Assembly (NCBI RefSeq): GCF_028307215.1
Contig: NZ_JAQMHV010000002.1
Coordinates: 62,001 to 126,000, forward strand
Source of the DNA: Falsirhodobacter sp. 20TX0035
GTDB lineage: Bacteria; Pseudomonadota; Alphaproteobacteria; Rhodobacterales; Rhodobacteraceae
Reading direction: 5' to 3'
Length of the DNA stretch: 64,000 bases
This document shows, in pieces, positions 40,549 through 48,826 of the stretch; the first letter of the stretch is position 1, and each line of letters opens with the position of its first letter. The position numbers and the translations under genes are program-made. The notes under the pieces are model-generated. The model saw only the letters and a program-made list of their open reading frames with translations, ran no database searches and was not told where the DNA came from.

Positions 40549-41639
40549 TGCAGGCGCGTCACGAACAGGCCGTCGGGGGAAACGGGCAGCCATTGAGCGT
40601 AGAAGGCGCGCAGCTCCTCCACCGGGTCCACGTCGGCGAAGGCGTCGGGATAAAGGGCCTTTGCCACGCTGCGGAGGTAGACGAAATCCGACAGGGTGCG
40701 GATGCCGCCGTGATAGATGCCGTAGACCTGTTTCGTGGCCACCGCGGGAAGGTCGGCCCAGCCCGGCCGGTTGGCATAGGCGCGCAGGCGGGGCTGCGTA
40801 TCGGCGTCGGTCGCGCCGAACCCCATGGGTACGGAGGCGGGGCGGTTCAGCCATTCGGACCCGGCTAGCAGGATGATGTCGGGCTGCTGCGCGATCACGT
40901 ATTCGGGCGACAGCGGCCCCCAGTTGCCGATCTGGCCCTCGGCGATGTTCCGGCCGCCCAGAAGGTCGATGACCCCGGCCCACATCCCCTGACCATAGCT
41001 GTTGCCGATCTGGGACGGGCCGCCCTGCGCCAGTTCGACGTAAACCTTGCGGTGGGACGGGCCGGCCTTGGCCACGCGGGCCAGCGTGTCGTCGACCTCG
41101 GCGCGATACAGGTCCGCCAGTTGCCGCGCGCGTTCGGGCTGGCCCAGAACCGCGCCAAGGATCTGGGTGGACAGGACGTGACGCTCCACCGTCTGCGCGT
41201 TGTAGTCCAGCGCCACCACCGCGACGCCCGCCGCCGCTAGCTGGCGCAGGCCGGGATCGCCCAGGGCCACCGTCTGCCATGTGGACAGGATCGCGACGTC
41301 AGGGCGGGCGGCGATGATCGCCTCGGCCGACAGGGTGCCGTCGTCGGCGTGACCGATGTCGGGAAGGGTTTCAAGGGCCGGGAAGCGCGCCGTGTAGGCC
41401 GCCCATTGACCGGGCCGCCAGTCGGCCCAAGGGGCGCGGGACAGGGCGACCAGACGGTCGGCGCCGCCGGGTCCCGCGACGGCGAGGTAATCCTCGAAAT
41501 AGAAGCCGAGGGCGATGCGGTCGGGAACGTGGTCCAGCACCACCTGGCGGCCCTCGAGGTCGGTCAGGGTGATGGCGGCCTGCGCCGCCGGGGCGGCCAG
41601 GACGACCATGGCAAGGGCCATGGACTTCAGGAAGGTCAT
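40545..41639 (-). CDS. Metal/metal-chelate ABC importer, periplasmic binding protein
   Basis: A 364-residue class III binding protein. A signal peptide (MTFLKSMALAMVVLAAPAAQA) precedes ITLTDLEGRQVVLDHVPDRI, typical of FecB/BtuF-like proteins. The central helix and second lobe contain RKVYVELAQGGPSQIGNSYG and YVIAQQPDIILLAGSEW. Its ribosome site (GAAAGAG) lies 62 bases after the DUF2946 stop, in a region with a perfect 12-base palindrome (41659-41670). The ligand is unknown: a siderophore by family, a copper complex by context. Confidence 0.88.
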   Translation of the reverse strand: MTFLKSMALAMVVLAAPAAQAAITLTDLEGRQVVLDHVPDRIALGFYFEDYLAVAGPGGADRLVALSRAPWADWRPGQWAAYTARFPALETLPDIGHADDGTLSAEAIIAARPDVAILSTWQTVALGDPGLRQLAAAGVAVVALDYNAQTVERHVLSTQILGAVLGQPERARQLADLYRAEVDDTLARVAKAGPSHRKVYVELAQGGPSQIGNSYGQGMWAGVIDLLGGRNIAEGQIGNWGPLSPEYVIAQQPDIILLAGSEWLNRPASVPMGFGATDADTQPRLRAYANRPGWADLPAVATKQVYGIYHGGIRTLSDFVYLRSVAKALYPDAFADVDPVEELRAFYAQWLPVSPDGLFVTRLQ

Positions 41640-41658
41640 TTTGCGGCTCTTTCAATCG

Positions 41659-41670
41659 CGGCCATGGCCG
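41659..41670 (-). promoter_or_regulatory. Palindrome between the DUF2946 ORF and the importer gene
   Basis: CGGCCATGGCCG is a perfect 12-base palindrome 20 bases before the binding-protein start codon. In addition, the last bases of the DUF2946 ORF (CGGCT at 41708-41704 on the minus strand) can pair with AGCCG next to the ribosome site (41648-41644). This is the kind of structure expected if translation of the leader controls the importer. The pairing is short, so the role is tentative. Confidence 0.35.
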
Positions 41671-41701
41671 GACGAATGCGGGAAACGGGTGAAGGGTCGT
41701 T

Positions 41702-42067
41702 TCAGCCGAAGGCCGGGGGGCCGCGCGGGGGGGTGGCGGGATCGCGCACCCGCGTCGCGGCCCGGCGCAGCTGCGGCAGCAGATGCAGGGTGACATAGGT
41801 CCGCTCGATCAGGGTCAGCGGCAGGTCGGTGTCGGGCAGGGTGCTGCCAGCCGCAAGGTGGCAGAGCGAGCAGCTGGCTGCGTGGGCGTGATCGGGCGCG
41901 TGGTCGTTGCACAGGTCGGCCAGCGCGCCGCCGGCCAGCTGATACGCCTCCAGCCGCAGTTCGGTCACGGTGGGGGCCGCGCGCGCGATCGTGCCGGTCG
42001 CAAAGGCGACGGCGGTCATGGCCAGCAGAATCAGGCCCAAAGCACGAAGGGGCGCGAACAGACGCAT
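41702..42067 (-). CDS. DUF2946 protein, candidate copper-sensing leader ORF (CruR/CutF-like)
   Basis: A 121-residue protein with a signal sequence (MRLFAPLRALGLILLAMTAVAF...). A Cys/His cluster (LCNDHAPDHAHAASCSLCHL) matches DUF2946. The C-terminal tail is proline-rich (PATPPRGPPAFG). DUF2946 proteins with such tails act as copper-responsive upstream ORFs in Bordetella (CruR) and Rhodobacter capsulatus (CutF), where their translation sets expression of the next gene. Here the next gene is a metal-chelate importer whose operon ends in a PCuAC copper chaperone. The gene diverges from dps. Family and layout are seen; the sensing function is inferred. Confidence 0.78.
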   Translation of the reverse strand: MRLFAPLRALGLILLAMTAVAFATGTIARAAPTVTELRLEAYQLAGGALADLCNDHAPDHAHAASCSLCHLAAGSTLPDTDLPLTLIERTYVTLHLLPQLRRAATRVRDPATPPRGPPAFG

Positions 42068-42135
42068 GGTCCCGTTGTGGCAAGGGCGGGGGCGTTCGGG
42101 CAAGCGCCAATTTGTCCCACCGGTCATGCGGGCTG

Positions 42136-42161
42136 GCAACCGAATGGCCGTCTTGTGCGTT
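42136..42161 (+). promoter_or_regulatory. Weak EcfG-like promoter before dps
   Basis: GCAAC (42136-42140) and CGTT (42158-42161) are separated by 17 bases; the -35 differs from GGAAC at one base. It would place transcription about 20 bases before the ribosome site. Dps is a common general-stress target, which adds plausibility. Confidence 0.35.
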
Positions 42162-42196
42162 GGGGCCGTGATCCATTTAAACCGAAGGAGAGAAAG

Positions 42197-42679
42197 ATGC
42201 GCCAACGTTTTGCCAGCGGCCTGACCGAAGAAGCGGCCAAGACCTCGATCGACGTGCTGAACCGCAACCTGAGCCTGGTGATCGACCTGTCGCTGATCGT
42301 GAAGCAGGCCCACTGGAACATGCAGGGCACGAACTTCATCGGCGTGCACAAGCTGCTGGATGAAACCCATGCCCGCCTGCAGGCAATCCTGGACACGATC
42401 GCCGAACGCGCCGTCGTTCTGGGCGGCGTGCCGGTGGGCCTGTCGCAGGTGATCGCAAACGAGACGACGCTGCCGAAATATCCCACGGACATCCTTCTGG
42501 TGAAGGATCATGTGCGCGAACTGACCGAACGCTACAAGATCGTGGCCGCGTCGCTGCGCGAGGCGATCGACACGACGGACGAGGCGGGCGATCAGGACAC
42601 CTCGGACCTGTTCACCGAAGCGAGCCGGATCGTGGACAAGGACGCGTGGTTCATCGGAGCCAACGCCGAAGGAAACTGA
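42197..42679 (+). CDS. dps: Dps DNA-protecting ferritin-like protein
   Basis: A 160-residue four-helix protein with the Dps ferroxidase residues at the subunit interface: His39 in KQAHWNMQG, and His51, Asp55 and Glu56 in HKLLDETHARL. It oxidises Fe(II) with peroxide and coats DNA in stress or starvation. AAGGAG 6 bases before the ATG fixes the start. It stands alone between the divergent DUF2946 gene and a diguanylate cyclase, 48 bases downstream. A weak stress-type promoter is proposed upstream. Confidence 0.95.
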   Translation: MRQRFASGLTEEAAKTSIDVLNRNLSLVIDLSLIVKQAHWNMQGTNFIGVHKLLDETHARLQAILDTIAERAVVLGGVPVGLSQVIANETTLPKYPTDILLVKDHVRELTERYKIVAASLREAIDTTDEAGDQDTSDLFTEASRIVDKDAWFIGANAEGN

Positions 42680-42696
42680 TCGGTTCACGATACGTT
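42671..42696 (+). promoter_or_regulatory. Weak EcfG-like promoter before the diguanylate cyclase
   Basis: GGAAA (42671-42675) and CGTT (42693-42696) with a 17-base spacer; the -35 differs from GGAAC at its last base. It overlaps the dps stop codon and lies 31 bases before the next start codon. Confidence 0.3.
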
Positions 42697-42727
42697 TCAT
42701 TAAGGGCGGGCGTGTAGACACGGGCGC

Positions 42728-43861
42728 ATGTTGACCCATGCCGCCTTCATGTCTGCGATCGCCCTGATCTGCCTTCTGCTGGCCCTGGCCCTGCTGACGG
42801 CCTGGCGGGATTTCCGTCTGGGCCGTCATGCGCTGGCCTGGTCCGCGGCCTTTGCCCTTGCGGCGGCCACCAGCGGCCTTCGCCTGTCCTCCACCCTTGT
42901 CCCGGGATGGGGGGAGGATCTTCGGTTTCTGTCCTGCATCACCTCGATCGTCAGCATGGGGCTGCTGTCCTGGGGCTTCTGCCGGCGGGCCGAGCGGAAG
43001 ACGCGTCTTGTGTGCGAGGTGGCGGGCTTCGTGCTGATGCTGCTGGCGATCCTGTGGTGCGTGCAGGGCAGTGGTTGGGTGACGGCCTGCCGGTTGCTGA
43101 CCTCCATGTGCAACCTCGCGCTGGTGGTGATCGCGCTGTCCTCACTGAAGGGGGCGCGCAAGACGATCCGGCTGGGGCAGCTGATGTTTCTGATGGCGGC
43201 GGCCTACATGGTGACCGTGGCGGTTCTGGCCGTGACCGTGGGGCCGGACCCGGGGTCGGTCTTCCCGCTGACGGTGGCGGTGGGCGGGCCGGTCGTGACG
43301 GTGTCCCTGGGCATCCTGACGCTGCTGATCACGGCATCGGACCTTGCCGGCGACCTGCGGATGCAGGCTTGGACCGACCCGCTGACGGGGCTTCTGAACC
43401 GTCGGGGCTTTGAACAGCGCATCGCCGAGATGAAGGCCTCGCGCCCGCTGCCGGAGCCGTTCGTGGTGGTGGTGGCGGATCTCGATCACTTCAAGACGGT
43501 GAATGATACGCTTGGCCATGCGGCGGGGGACGCCGTCTTGCGCTGTTTCGCGCGGCAGATCTCCTCGGCGCTTGGGGGGCAGGAATTGGCGGCCCGCATC
43601 GGGGGGGAGGAGTTCATCTTCGTCCTGCCCGGCACCCCCCCGGCCGAGGGGCTGGCCCGAGTGGAACGGATGCGGCAATCCGTGCCCGCGTCCCTTCAGG
43701 ATCTGGGCGGCAGCCACCAGATCACGGCCAGCTTCGGCCTGACCGCCCTGCGCGGCGGGGAGCGGCTGGAGGAGGCGATCGCCCGCGCCGATCTGGCGCT
43801 TTATCGGTCCAAGCGGGAAGGGCGCAACCGCGTCTCCTCGGACGAGGCGGTGATGGGGTAG
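42728..43861 (+). CDS. Membrane-bound diguanylate cyclase (GGDEF)
   Basis: A 377-residue protein. About seven N-terminal TM helices (residues 5-215) form an unclassified sensor region, followed by a GGDEF domain with the active-site motif GGEEF at 292-296 and the preceding DPLTGLLNRRGFEQ. The motif GGQE stands where the inhibitory R-x-x-D is usually found, so product feedback is probably absent. It makes cyclic di-GMP from two GTP at the inner membrane. No EAL domain is present. Confidence 0.92.
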   Translation: MLTHAAFMSAIALICLLLALALLTAWRDFRLGRHALAWSAAFALAAATSGLRLSSTLVPGWGEDLRFLSCITSIVSMGLLSWGFCRRAERKTRLVCEVAGFVLMLLAILWCVQGSGWVTACRLLTSMCNLALVVIALSSLKGARKTIRLGQLMFLMAAAYMVTVAVLAVTVGPDPGSVFPLTVAVGGPVVTVSLGILTLLITASDLAGDLRMQAWTDPLTGLLNRRGFEQRIAEMKASRPLPEPFVVVVADLDHFKTVNDTLGHAAGDAVLRCFARQISSALGGQELAARIGGEEFIFVLPGTPPAEGLARVERMRQSVPASLQDLGGSHQITASFGLTALRGGERLEEAIARADLALYRSKREGRNRVSSDEAVMG

Positions 43862-43948
43862 GGCGGGGCGGAAATTGCGGGGGCCGGACTGGTCCGGGCG
43901 GGGCGGCGGCTTATCCTTCCGGGGAATGTTCTTTTGAAGGGGACCCGC

Positions 43949-44848
43949 ATGTCCGTTCTGAAATCTGCCGCGCTGGTTCTTCTTCTGGGCGGAGGCGCTG
44001 CGCAGGCGCAGGTCGTCGTGTCGTCGAAGATTGACACCGAGGGTGGGGTCTTGGGCAACATCATCCTGCAGGTGCTGCAGGCCAACGACATTCCGGTGGA
44101 AAGCCGCCTGCAACTGGGCGGCACGCCCATCGTCCGGCAGGCCCTCCTGGGGGGCGAAATCGACATCTATCCCGAATACACCGGCAACGCGGCCTTCTTC
44201 TTCAACCGGGCCGAGGACCCGGTCTGGAAGGATGCAAAGGGCGCGTGGCAGACCGCGCAGGATCTGGATCTTGAGGCGAACAAGGTCGTCTGGCTGGCCC
44301 CGGCGCCCGCCAACAACACCTGGGGCATCGCGCTGCGCGACGATGTGGCGGATGAGGCGAAGGTTGGCACCCTGAGCGAGTTCGGCGCTTGGGTGAAGGA
44401 CGGGGGCGAGGTGAAGCTGGCCGCGTCGTCGGAATTCGTGAACTCCGCCCCCGCGCTGCCGTCGTTCCAGACGACCTACGGGTTCGAACTGGGGGCGGAT
44501 CAGCTGGTCGTGCTGTCGGGCGGTGACACGGCGGCCACGATCCAGGCGGCGGCCAACGGCACCAGCGGCGTGAACGCGGCCATGGTCTACGGCACGGACG
44601 GCGCGATCCCCTTCGCGGGGCTGCGCGTGCTGGCCGACGACAAGGCGGTGCAGCCGGTCTATCAGCCCGCCCCCGTCATCCGGGCCGCCGTGCTTGAGGA
44701 ATATCCGCAGATTGAGGAGGCGCTGGCCCCCGTCTTCGGCGCCCTGACGCTGGAGGTGCTGCAGACGCTGAACGGTCGCGTGCAGGTCGAAGGCGTGCCC
44801 GCGGCGGAGGTGGCCAAGCAGTTCCTGACGGACGGCGGCCTTCTTTGA
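43949..44848 (+). CDS. yehZ: Osmoprotectant ABC importer, binding protein (OsmF/YehZ-like)
   Basis: A 299-residue periplasmic protein with a signal peptide (MSVLKSAALVLLLGGGAAQAQ). The QAT-type substrate-binding fold of the OpuAC/ProX family includes VVVSSKIDTEGGVLGNIILQ, DIYPEYTGNAAFFF and the C-terminal QTLNGRVQVEGVPAAEVAKQFL. It likely binds a low-affinity betaine-like osmolyte. The ATG at 43949 has GAAGGGGA upstream. The following permease gene overlaps by 3-4 bases. Confidence 0.9.
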   Translation: MSVLKSAALVLLLGGGAAQAQVVVSSKIDTEGGVLGNIILQVLQANDIPVESRLQLGGTPIVRQALLGGEIDIYPEYTGNAAFFFNRAEDPVWKDAKGAWQTAQDLDLEANKVVWLAPAPANNTWGIALRDDVADEAKVGTLSEFGAWVKDGGEVKLAASSEFVNSAPALPSFQTTYGFELGADQLVVLSGGDTAATIQAAANGTSGVNAAMVYGTDGAIPFAGLRVLADDKAVQPVYQPAPVIRAAVLEEYPQIEEALAPVFGALTLEVLQTLNGRVQVEGVPAAEVAKQFLTDGGLL

Positions 44849-45954
44849 TCCCGAACCGGCTTGCCCTTGTTCTGGCCGTGCCCTTGGCCGCAGGACTGGC
44901 CCTGCCCTTCGCGGGGCTGCGGGCAAACCGGATCGCGGCGGCGGAGCCTGTGTGGCTTTGGCAGGCGCTTGGCGCCCCCGCGGCAATCGGGATCGCGCTG
45001 CTGGCCGTGCTGACGGTGATGTGGGGGCGGGTTCTGGCGGCCCCGGCGCTGGCCGCATGGCTGGCGCTGATGGGCGTGGTGGCGCATCGCCTGACGGCGG
45101 GCGGGCCGGATTTTGCGCGTGTTTCCCCGGGGGCGGGATTCTGGCTGGGGGCGGTGGCCTTGGCGCTGCTTCTGGCGGACGCGCTGGCGCAGCGGCGGCC
45201 CGGTCCGGTGGCGCGTCTGACCTGGCTTGCAGCGGCCTGGGCCGCGCTGGCGCTGCTGCTGCAGGGCTGGGGGCACGTGTCGATCCTGCAGGAATACGCC
45301 GCCCGCTACATGACTTTCTGGGCTGAGGCGCAGCGTCATCTTGCGCTGGCGCTTGGTTCTTTCGCGGGGGCGGTGCTGGTGGGCGTTCCGCTGGGCGTGC
45401 TGATCCAGCGGCGCGCGGGGTGGCGGGGTCCCGTGATGGGCACGCTGACGGCGATCCAGACGGTGCCGTCCATCGCGCTGTTCGGGCTGCTGATTTTGCC
45501 TTTGGGGTGGCTGGCGACCCACGTGCCGATGGCCCGCGCCGTGGGGATCGGCGGGATCGGCATGGCTCCGGCCTTTGTCGCGCTGTTCCTTTATGCCCTT
45601 CTGCCCATCGTCACGAACACCGTGGCCGGGCTGCGCGGCATCCCCGCCAGCGTGGCCGAGGCCGCGCGCGGCATGGGGCTGAGCCCGCGCCAGCGGCTGG
45701 CGCGGGTGGACATTCCGCTGGCGCTGCCGGTGATCCTGACCGGCGCGCGGATCGTGCTGGTGCAGAACATCGGGCTAGCCACCATCGGCGCGCTGATCGG
45801 CGCGGGCGGCTTCGGGACCTTCGTCTTTCAGGGGCTGGGCCAGACGGCGCCGGACCTTATTCTTCTGGGCGCGTTGCCCACCGTCGCGCTGGCGTTTTCG
45901 GCGCAGGTGGTGTTCGACGCGCTGATTGACCTTCTTCCGGGGGCGCGCGCATGA
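44845..45954 (+). CDS. yehY: Osmoprotectant ABC importer, long permease (YehY-like)
   Basis: A 369-residue protein. An N-terminal extension of about five TM helices (1-145) precedes the BPD transport domain (about 165-365), with the EAA loop AEAARGMGLSPRQRLARVDIPLALP. Length and extension match YehY rather than the short YehW permease. It starts with TTG at 44845, overlapping the upstream stop (TTGA), which explains the absence of an ATG. It overlaps the ATPase gene by 4 bases. Confidence 0.9.
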   Translation: MIPNRLALVLAVPLAAGLALPFAGLRANRIAAAEPVWLWQALGAPAAIGIALLAVLTVMWGRVLAAPALAAWLALMGVVAHRLTAGGPDFARVSPGAGFWLGAVALALLLADALAQRRPGPVARLTWLAAAWAALALLLQGWGHVSILQEYAARYMTFWAEAQRHLALALGSFAGAVLVGVPLGVLIQRRAGWRGPVMGTLTAIQTVPSIALFGLLILPLGWLATHVPMARAVGIGGIGMAPAFVALFLYALLPIVTNTVAGLRGIPASVAEAARGMGLSPRQRLARVDIPLALPVILTGARIVLVQNIGLATIGALIGAGGFGTFVFQGLGQTAPDLILLGALPTVALAFSAQVVFDALIDLLPGARA

Positions 45955-46868
45955 TCGGCCTGAACCACCTGTCCAAGCATTACGGCGACACGAAGGCCGT
46001 CGACGACGTGAGCCTGACCATCGACAAGGGCAGCGTGGTCGCCATCGTCGGCACCTCGGGCTCCGGCAAGTCCACGCTGCTGCGACTAGTGAACCGGTTG
46101 ATCGAGCCGACGTCGGGGCATGTCACGCTGGACGGACAGGACACGCGCGCCCTTCCCGCGTTCGAACTGCGCCGCCGCATCGGCTATGTCATCCAGGATC
46201 ACGGGCTGTTTCCGCACTGGACCGTGGCGCGCAACATCGCCACCGTGCCCCGCCTTCTGGGTTGGAGCAAGGCAAGGATTGAGGCACGGGTGGAGGAGTT
46301 GCTGACCCTTCTGTCGCTGGACCCCGCTGCCATCGGGCCGCGCTTTCCGCACCAGCTGTCGGGCGGGCAGATGCAGCGGGTGGGCGTGGCCCGCGCCTTG
46401 GCGGCGGAACCGGAACTGCTGCTGATGGACGAACCCTTCGGTGCGCTGGACCCGGTGCTGCGCGGCAAGGCGCAGGCCGATCTGCGGGCCATACAACGCA
46501 CGCTGGGCACCACGATCCTGCTGGTCACACATGACATGGCCGAGGCGATCGCCCTGTCCGACCGCATCGCCGTCATGCGCGCGGGACGGGTGGAGCAGTT
46601 CGCCCCGCCGGCCGAGATCCTGGCCCGCCCCGCCACCGATTTCGTGCGCGCGCTCGTGGGGGAAGGGGAGCGGGCGTTCCGTTACCTGTCGCTGACCCCT
46701 GTGGGGAGCTTGGCCGAAGCGGGCGCGGCCGAGGGTGCGCCCCTGCCCGCCGACGCCACGGCGGCCGAGGCGCTGAACGCCCTGATCTGGCGCGGCACGG
46801 AGTCGCTGGCGCTGGAAGGCGGCGGGCGGGTCACGCGGTCGGCCCTGCTGCGCGCCGGGCATCCATGA
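45951..46868 (+). CDS. yehX: Osmoprotectant ABC importer, ATP-binding protein (YehX/OsmV-like)
   Basis: A 305-residue ATPase of the ProV/OpuCA class, with Walker A GTSGSGKST near residue 35, signature LSGGQMQRVGVARAL and Walker B LLLMDEPFGALDP. A C-terminal extension of about 60 residues lacks recognisable CBS domains. It is co-translated with both permease genes through 4-base overlaps. Confidence 0.92.
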   Translation: MIGLNHLSKHYGDTKAVDDVSLTIDKGSVVAIVGTSGSGKSTLLRLVNRLIEPTSGHVTLDGQDTRALPAFELRRRIGYVIQDHGLFPHWTVARNIATVPRLLGWSKARIEARVEELLTLLSLDPAAIGPRFPHQLSGGQMQRVGVARALAAEPELLLMDEPFGALDPVLRGKAQADLRAIQRTLGTTILLVTHDMAEAIALSDRIAVMRAGRVEQFAPPAEILARPATDFVRALVGEGERAFRYLSLTPVGSLAEAGAAEGAPLPADATAAEALNALIWRGTESLALEGGGRVTRSALLRAGHP

Positions 46869-47602
46869 AGCGCTGGCCCGCCGCCGTTCTGCTGGTTCTG
46901 GTCTTGGCTTTTCTGATCCGGCCGGGGCTGTTCGCGCCGCTTCTGGCGCCTTTGGCCCCGGGGGGCGGGCCCGTGATCTATGACCGCGCGAACCTGCTGA
47001 GCCTGACATTGGCACATCTGGGGCTGGTGGCGGGGGCTATGGTGCCGGCGTCCTTGGTCGCGGTGGCGCTTGGGGTGTTCGTCCAGCGTCCTGCGGGGGC
47101 GGCCTTTCTGCCGCTGTCGCGCAGCCTGACGGGGTTCGGGCAGACCTTTCCGCCCGTCGCCGTGCTGGCGCTGACGGTGCCGGTGCTGGGTTTCGGCACA
47201 TGGCCCACGCTGCTGGCGCTGTTCCTGTATGGTCTGCTGCCGGTCTTTGAAAACACGGTGGCCGCGCTTCAGGGCCTTCCGCCCTCGGTGGTGGAGGCGG
47301 CGCGCGGCATGGGCCTGACGCCGCGCCAGCGGCTGTGGCAGGTGGAACTGCCCTTGGCGCGCCCGCTGATCCTGGACGGGATCCGCACGGCCAGCGTCAT
47401 TTCCCTTTCCACCGCGACCATCGGGTCGGTCGTGGCGGCACGGGGGCTGGGGGAGGTGATCATTGCGGGCCTCACCTCTCAGAACCTCGCCTTCGTGGCA
47501 CAGGGGGGGCTTTTGGTGGCGGCGCTGGCGATCCTGCTGGCGCAGGCTTTCGCCCTTGTGGGCGATGGGGCGTCCCGCAACCGCGCAACGCCCCGCGCCT
47601 GA
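46865..47602 (+). CDS. yehW: Osmoprotectant ABC importer, short permease (YehW-like)
   Basis: A 245-residue permease with six TM helices and the EAA motif VVEAARGMGLTPRQRLWQVELPLARP. It completes a four-gene YehZYXW/OsmU-type transporter. Its stop directly abuts the stop of the converging ene-reductase gene at 47603, leaving no room for a terminator. Confidence 0.92.
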   Translation: MKRWPAAVLLVLVLAFLIRPGLFAPLLAPLAPGGGPVIYDRANLLSLTLAHLGLVAGAMVPASLVAVALGVFVQRPAGAAFLPLSRSLTGFGQTFPPVAVLALTVPVLGFGTWPTLLALFLYGLLPVFENTVAALQGLPPSVVEAARGMGLTPRQRLWQVELPLARPLILDGIRTASVISLSTATIGSVVAARGLGEVIIAGLTSQNLAFVAQGGLLVAALAILLAQAFALVGDGASRNRATPRA

Positions 47603-48700
47603 TCAGACGAACAGGTTCTTCAGCGTGTGGGGCTGGCAGCGCAGATACTGGCGCGCGGGCTTCAGTTGCGCGCCCAGTTGCGCCGCCGCGTGCCACGGCC
47701 AGCGGGGGTCATACAGGATCCCGCGCGCGATGCCGACCATGTCCGCATCGCCCGAGGCGAGGATCGATTCCGCGTGCTCGGCTTCGGTGATCAGGCCCAC
47801 GGCGACGACGGGCATGGTCACCGCTTGCTTGACCGCGCGGGCCAGCGCCACCTGATAGCCAGGGCCGACCGGGATCTTCTGGTCCGGGTGCAGCCCGCCC
47901 GAGGAGATGTGGATGCCATCGCAGCCCCGCGCCTCCAGTTCCTTGGCAAAGGCGACGGTGCCTTCGATGTCCCAGCCGCCGTCCACCCAGTCGGTGCCCG
48001 ACACGCGGACGGTGACGGGATAGCCTTCGGGCACGGCGGACTTGATGGCCTCGAACACCTCCAGCGGGAAGCGCATGCGGTTGGCGAGCGATCCGCCATA
48101 GGCGTCCTCGCGCCGGTTTGACAGGGGCGACAGGAAGCTGTGCAGCAGGTAGCCATGGGCCGCGTGGATCTGGATCGCATCGATCCCAAGCCGGACGGAC
48201 CGGCGGGCGGCGTCGGCGAAGGCGTCCTTCAGGCGTTGCAGCCCCGCCTCGTCCAGCGCGGTGGGGGCGGCTTCGGTGCCGGGGTCATAGGCGAGGGCGG
48301 AGGGCGCCTCGGTCTGCCAGCCGTTGGGGGCGTCGGGCGCGATCTGCTGGCCGCCGTCCCAAGGCTTCGCGCAGGAGGCCTTGCGCCCGGCATGGGCCAG
48401 CTGGATCGCGATCGGCATGTCGGACACGGCGCGCACGGTGGCAAGGGTGCGGGCCAGCGCGGCCTCGGTCTTGTCGTCCCACAGGCCCACATCGCCATAG
48501 GTGATGCGGCCTTCGGGCACAACGGCCGTCGCCTCAATCGTCAGAAGGCCCGCGCCGGACAAAGCGAGGTTGCCCAGATGCACGTCGTGCCAGGCGGTGG
48601 TGCAGCCGTCCTCGGCCGAATACTGGCACATCGGCGCGATGACGATGCGGTTTTCCAGCGTTTGGGTGCCGACTTTGATCGGGGTGAACAAGAGGGGCAT
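47603..48700 (-). CDS. namA: NADH:flavin oxidoreductase, YqjM/NamA-like old yellow enzyme
   Basis: A 365-residue FMN TIM-barrel enzyme. The thermophilic-like OYE N-terminus is LFTPIKVGTQTLENRIVIAPMCQYSAEDG, with the flavin-site Cys in PMCQY. IQIHAAHGYLLHSFLSPLSNRR holds the substrate-binding His pair, and GLITEAEHAESIL and DMVGIARGILYDPRWPWHAA follow. It reduces activated C=C bonds with NAD(P)H. The start at 48700 has GGAGA upstream. It lies downstream of the uronate genes on the same strand, after a hairpin, so co-transcription is uncertain. Confidence 0.92.
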   Translation of the reverse strand: MPLLFTPIKVGTQTLENRIVIAPMCQYSAEDGCTTAWHDVHLGNLALSGAGLLTIEATAVVPEGRITYGDVGLWDDKTEAALARTLATVRAVSDMPIAIQLAHAGRKASCAKPWDGGQQIAPDAPNGWQTEAPSALAYDPGTEAAPTALDEAGLQRLKDAFADAARRSVRLGIDAIQIHAAHGYLLHSFLSPLSNRREDAYGGSLANRMRFPLEVFEAIKSAVPEGYPVTVRVSGTDWVDGGWDIEGTVAFAKELEARGCDGIHISSGGLHPDQKIPVGPGYQVALARAVKQAVTMPVVAVGLITEAEHAESILASGDADMVGIARGILYDPRWPWHAAAQLGAQLKPARQYLRCQPHTLKNLFV

Positions 48701-48782
48701 GAAAGTCTCCGGATGCTTCTGGGGGGAAACCTAGTCCGAAGGCGGGGGAACGGCCATGCGTTGCCGTCACGCGGGCCATCAC

Positions 48783-48821
48783 AGGGCCGTCAGGACGGGC
48801 CGCCCCGGAGGGGACGGCCCT
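48783..48821 (-). terminator. Hairpin after the semialdehyde dehydrogenase gene
   Basis: AGGGCCGTC at 48783-48791 pairs with GACGGCCCT at 48813-48821, with an inner GC-rich stem. It starts 6 bases beyond the stop codon of the minus-strand dehydrogenase gene. There is no T-run, so it is a structural terminator candidate. Confidence 0.5.
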
Positions 48822-48826
48822 CTGGA

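Noticed and set aside
42153-42181. Sigma-70-like promoter TTGTGC-N17-TTTAAA before dps
   Set aside because: It would start transcription at or inside the ribosome site at 42185-42190, leaving no usable leader.
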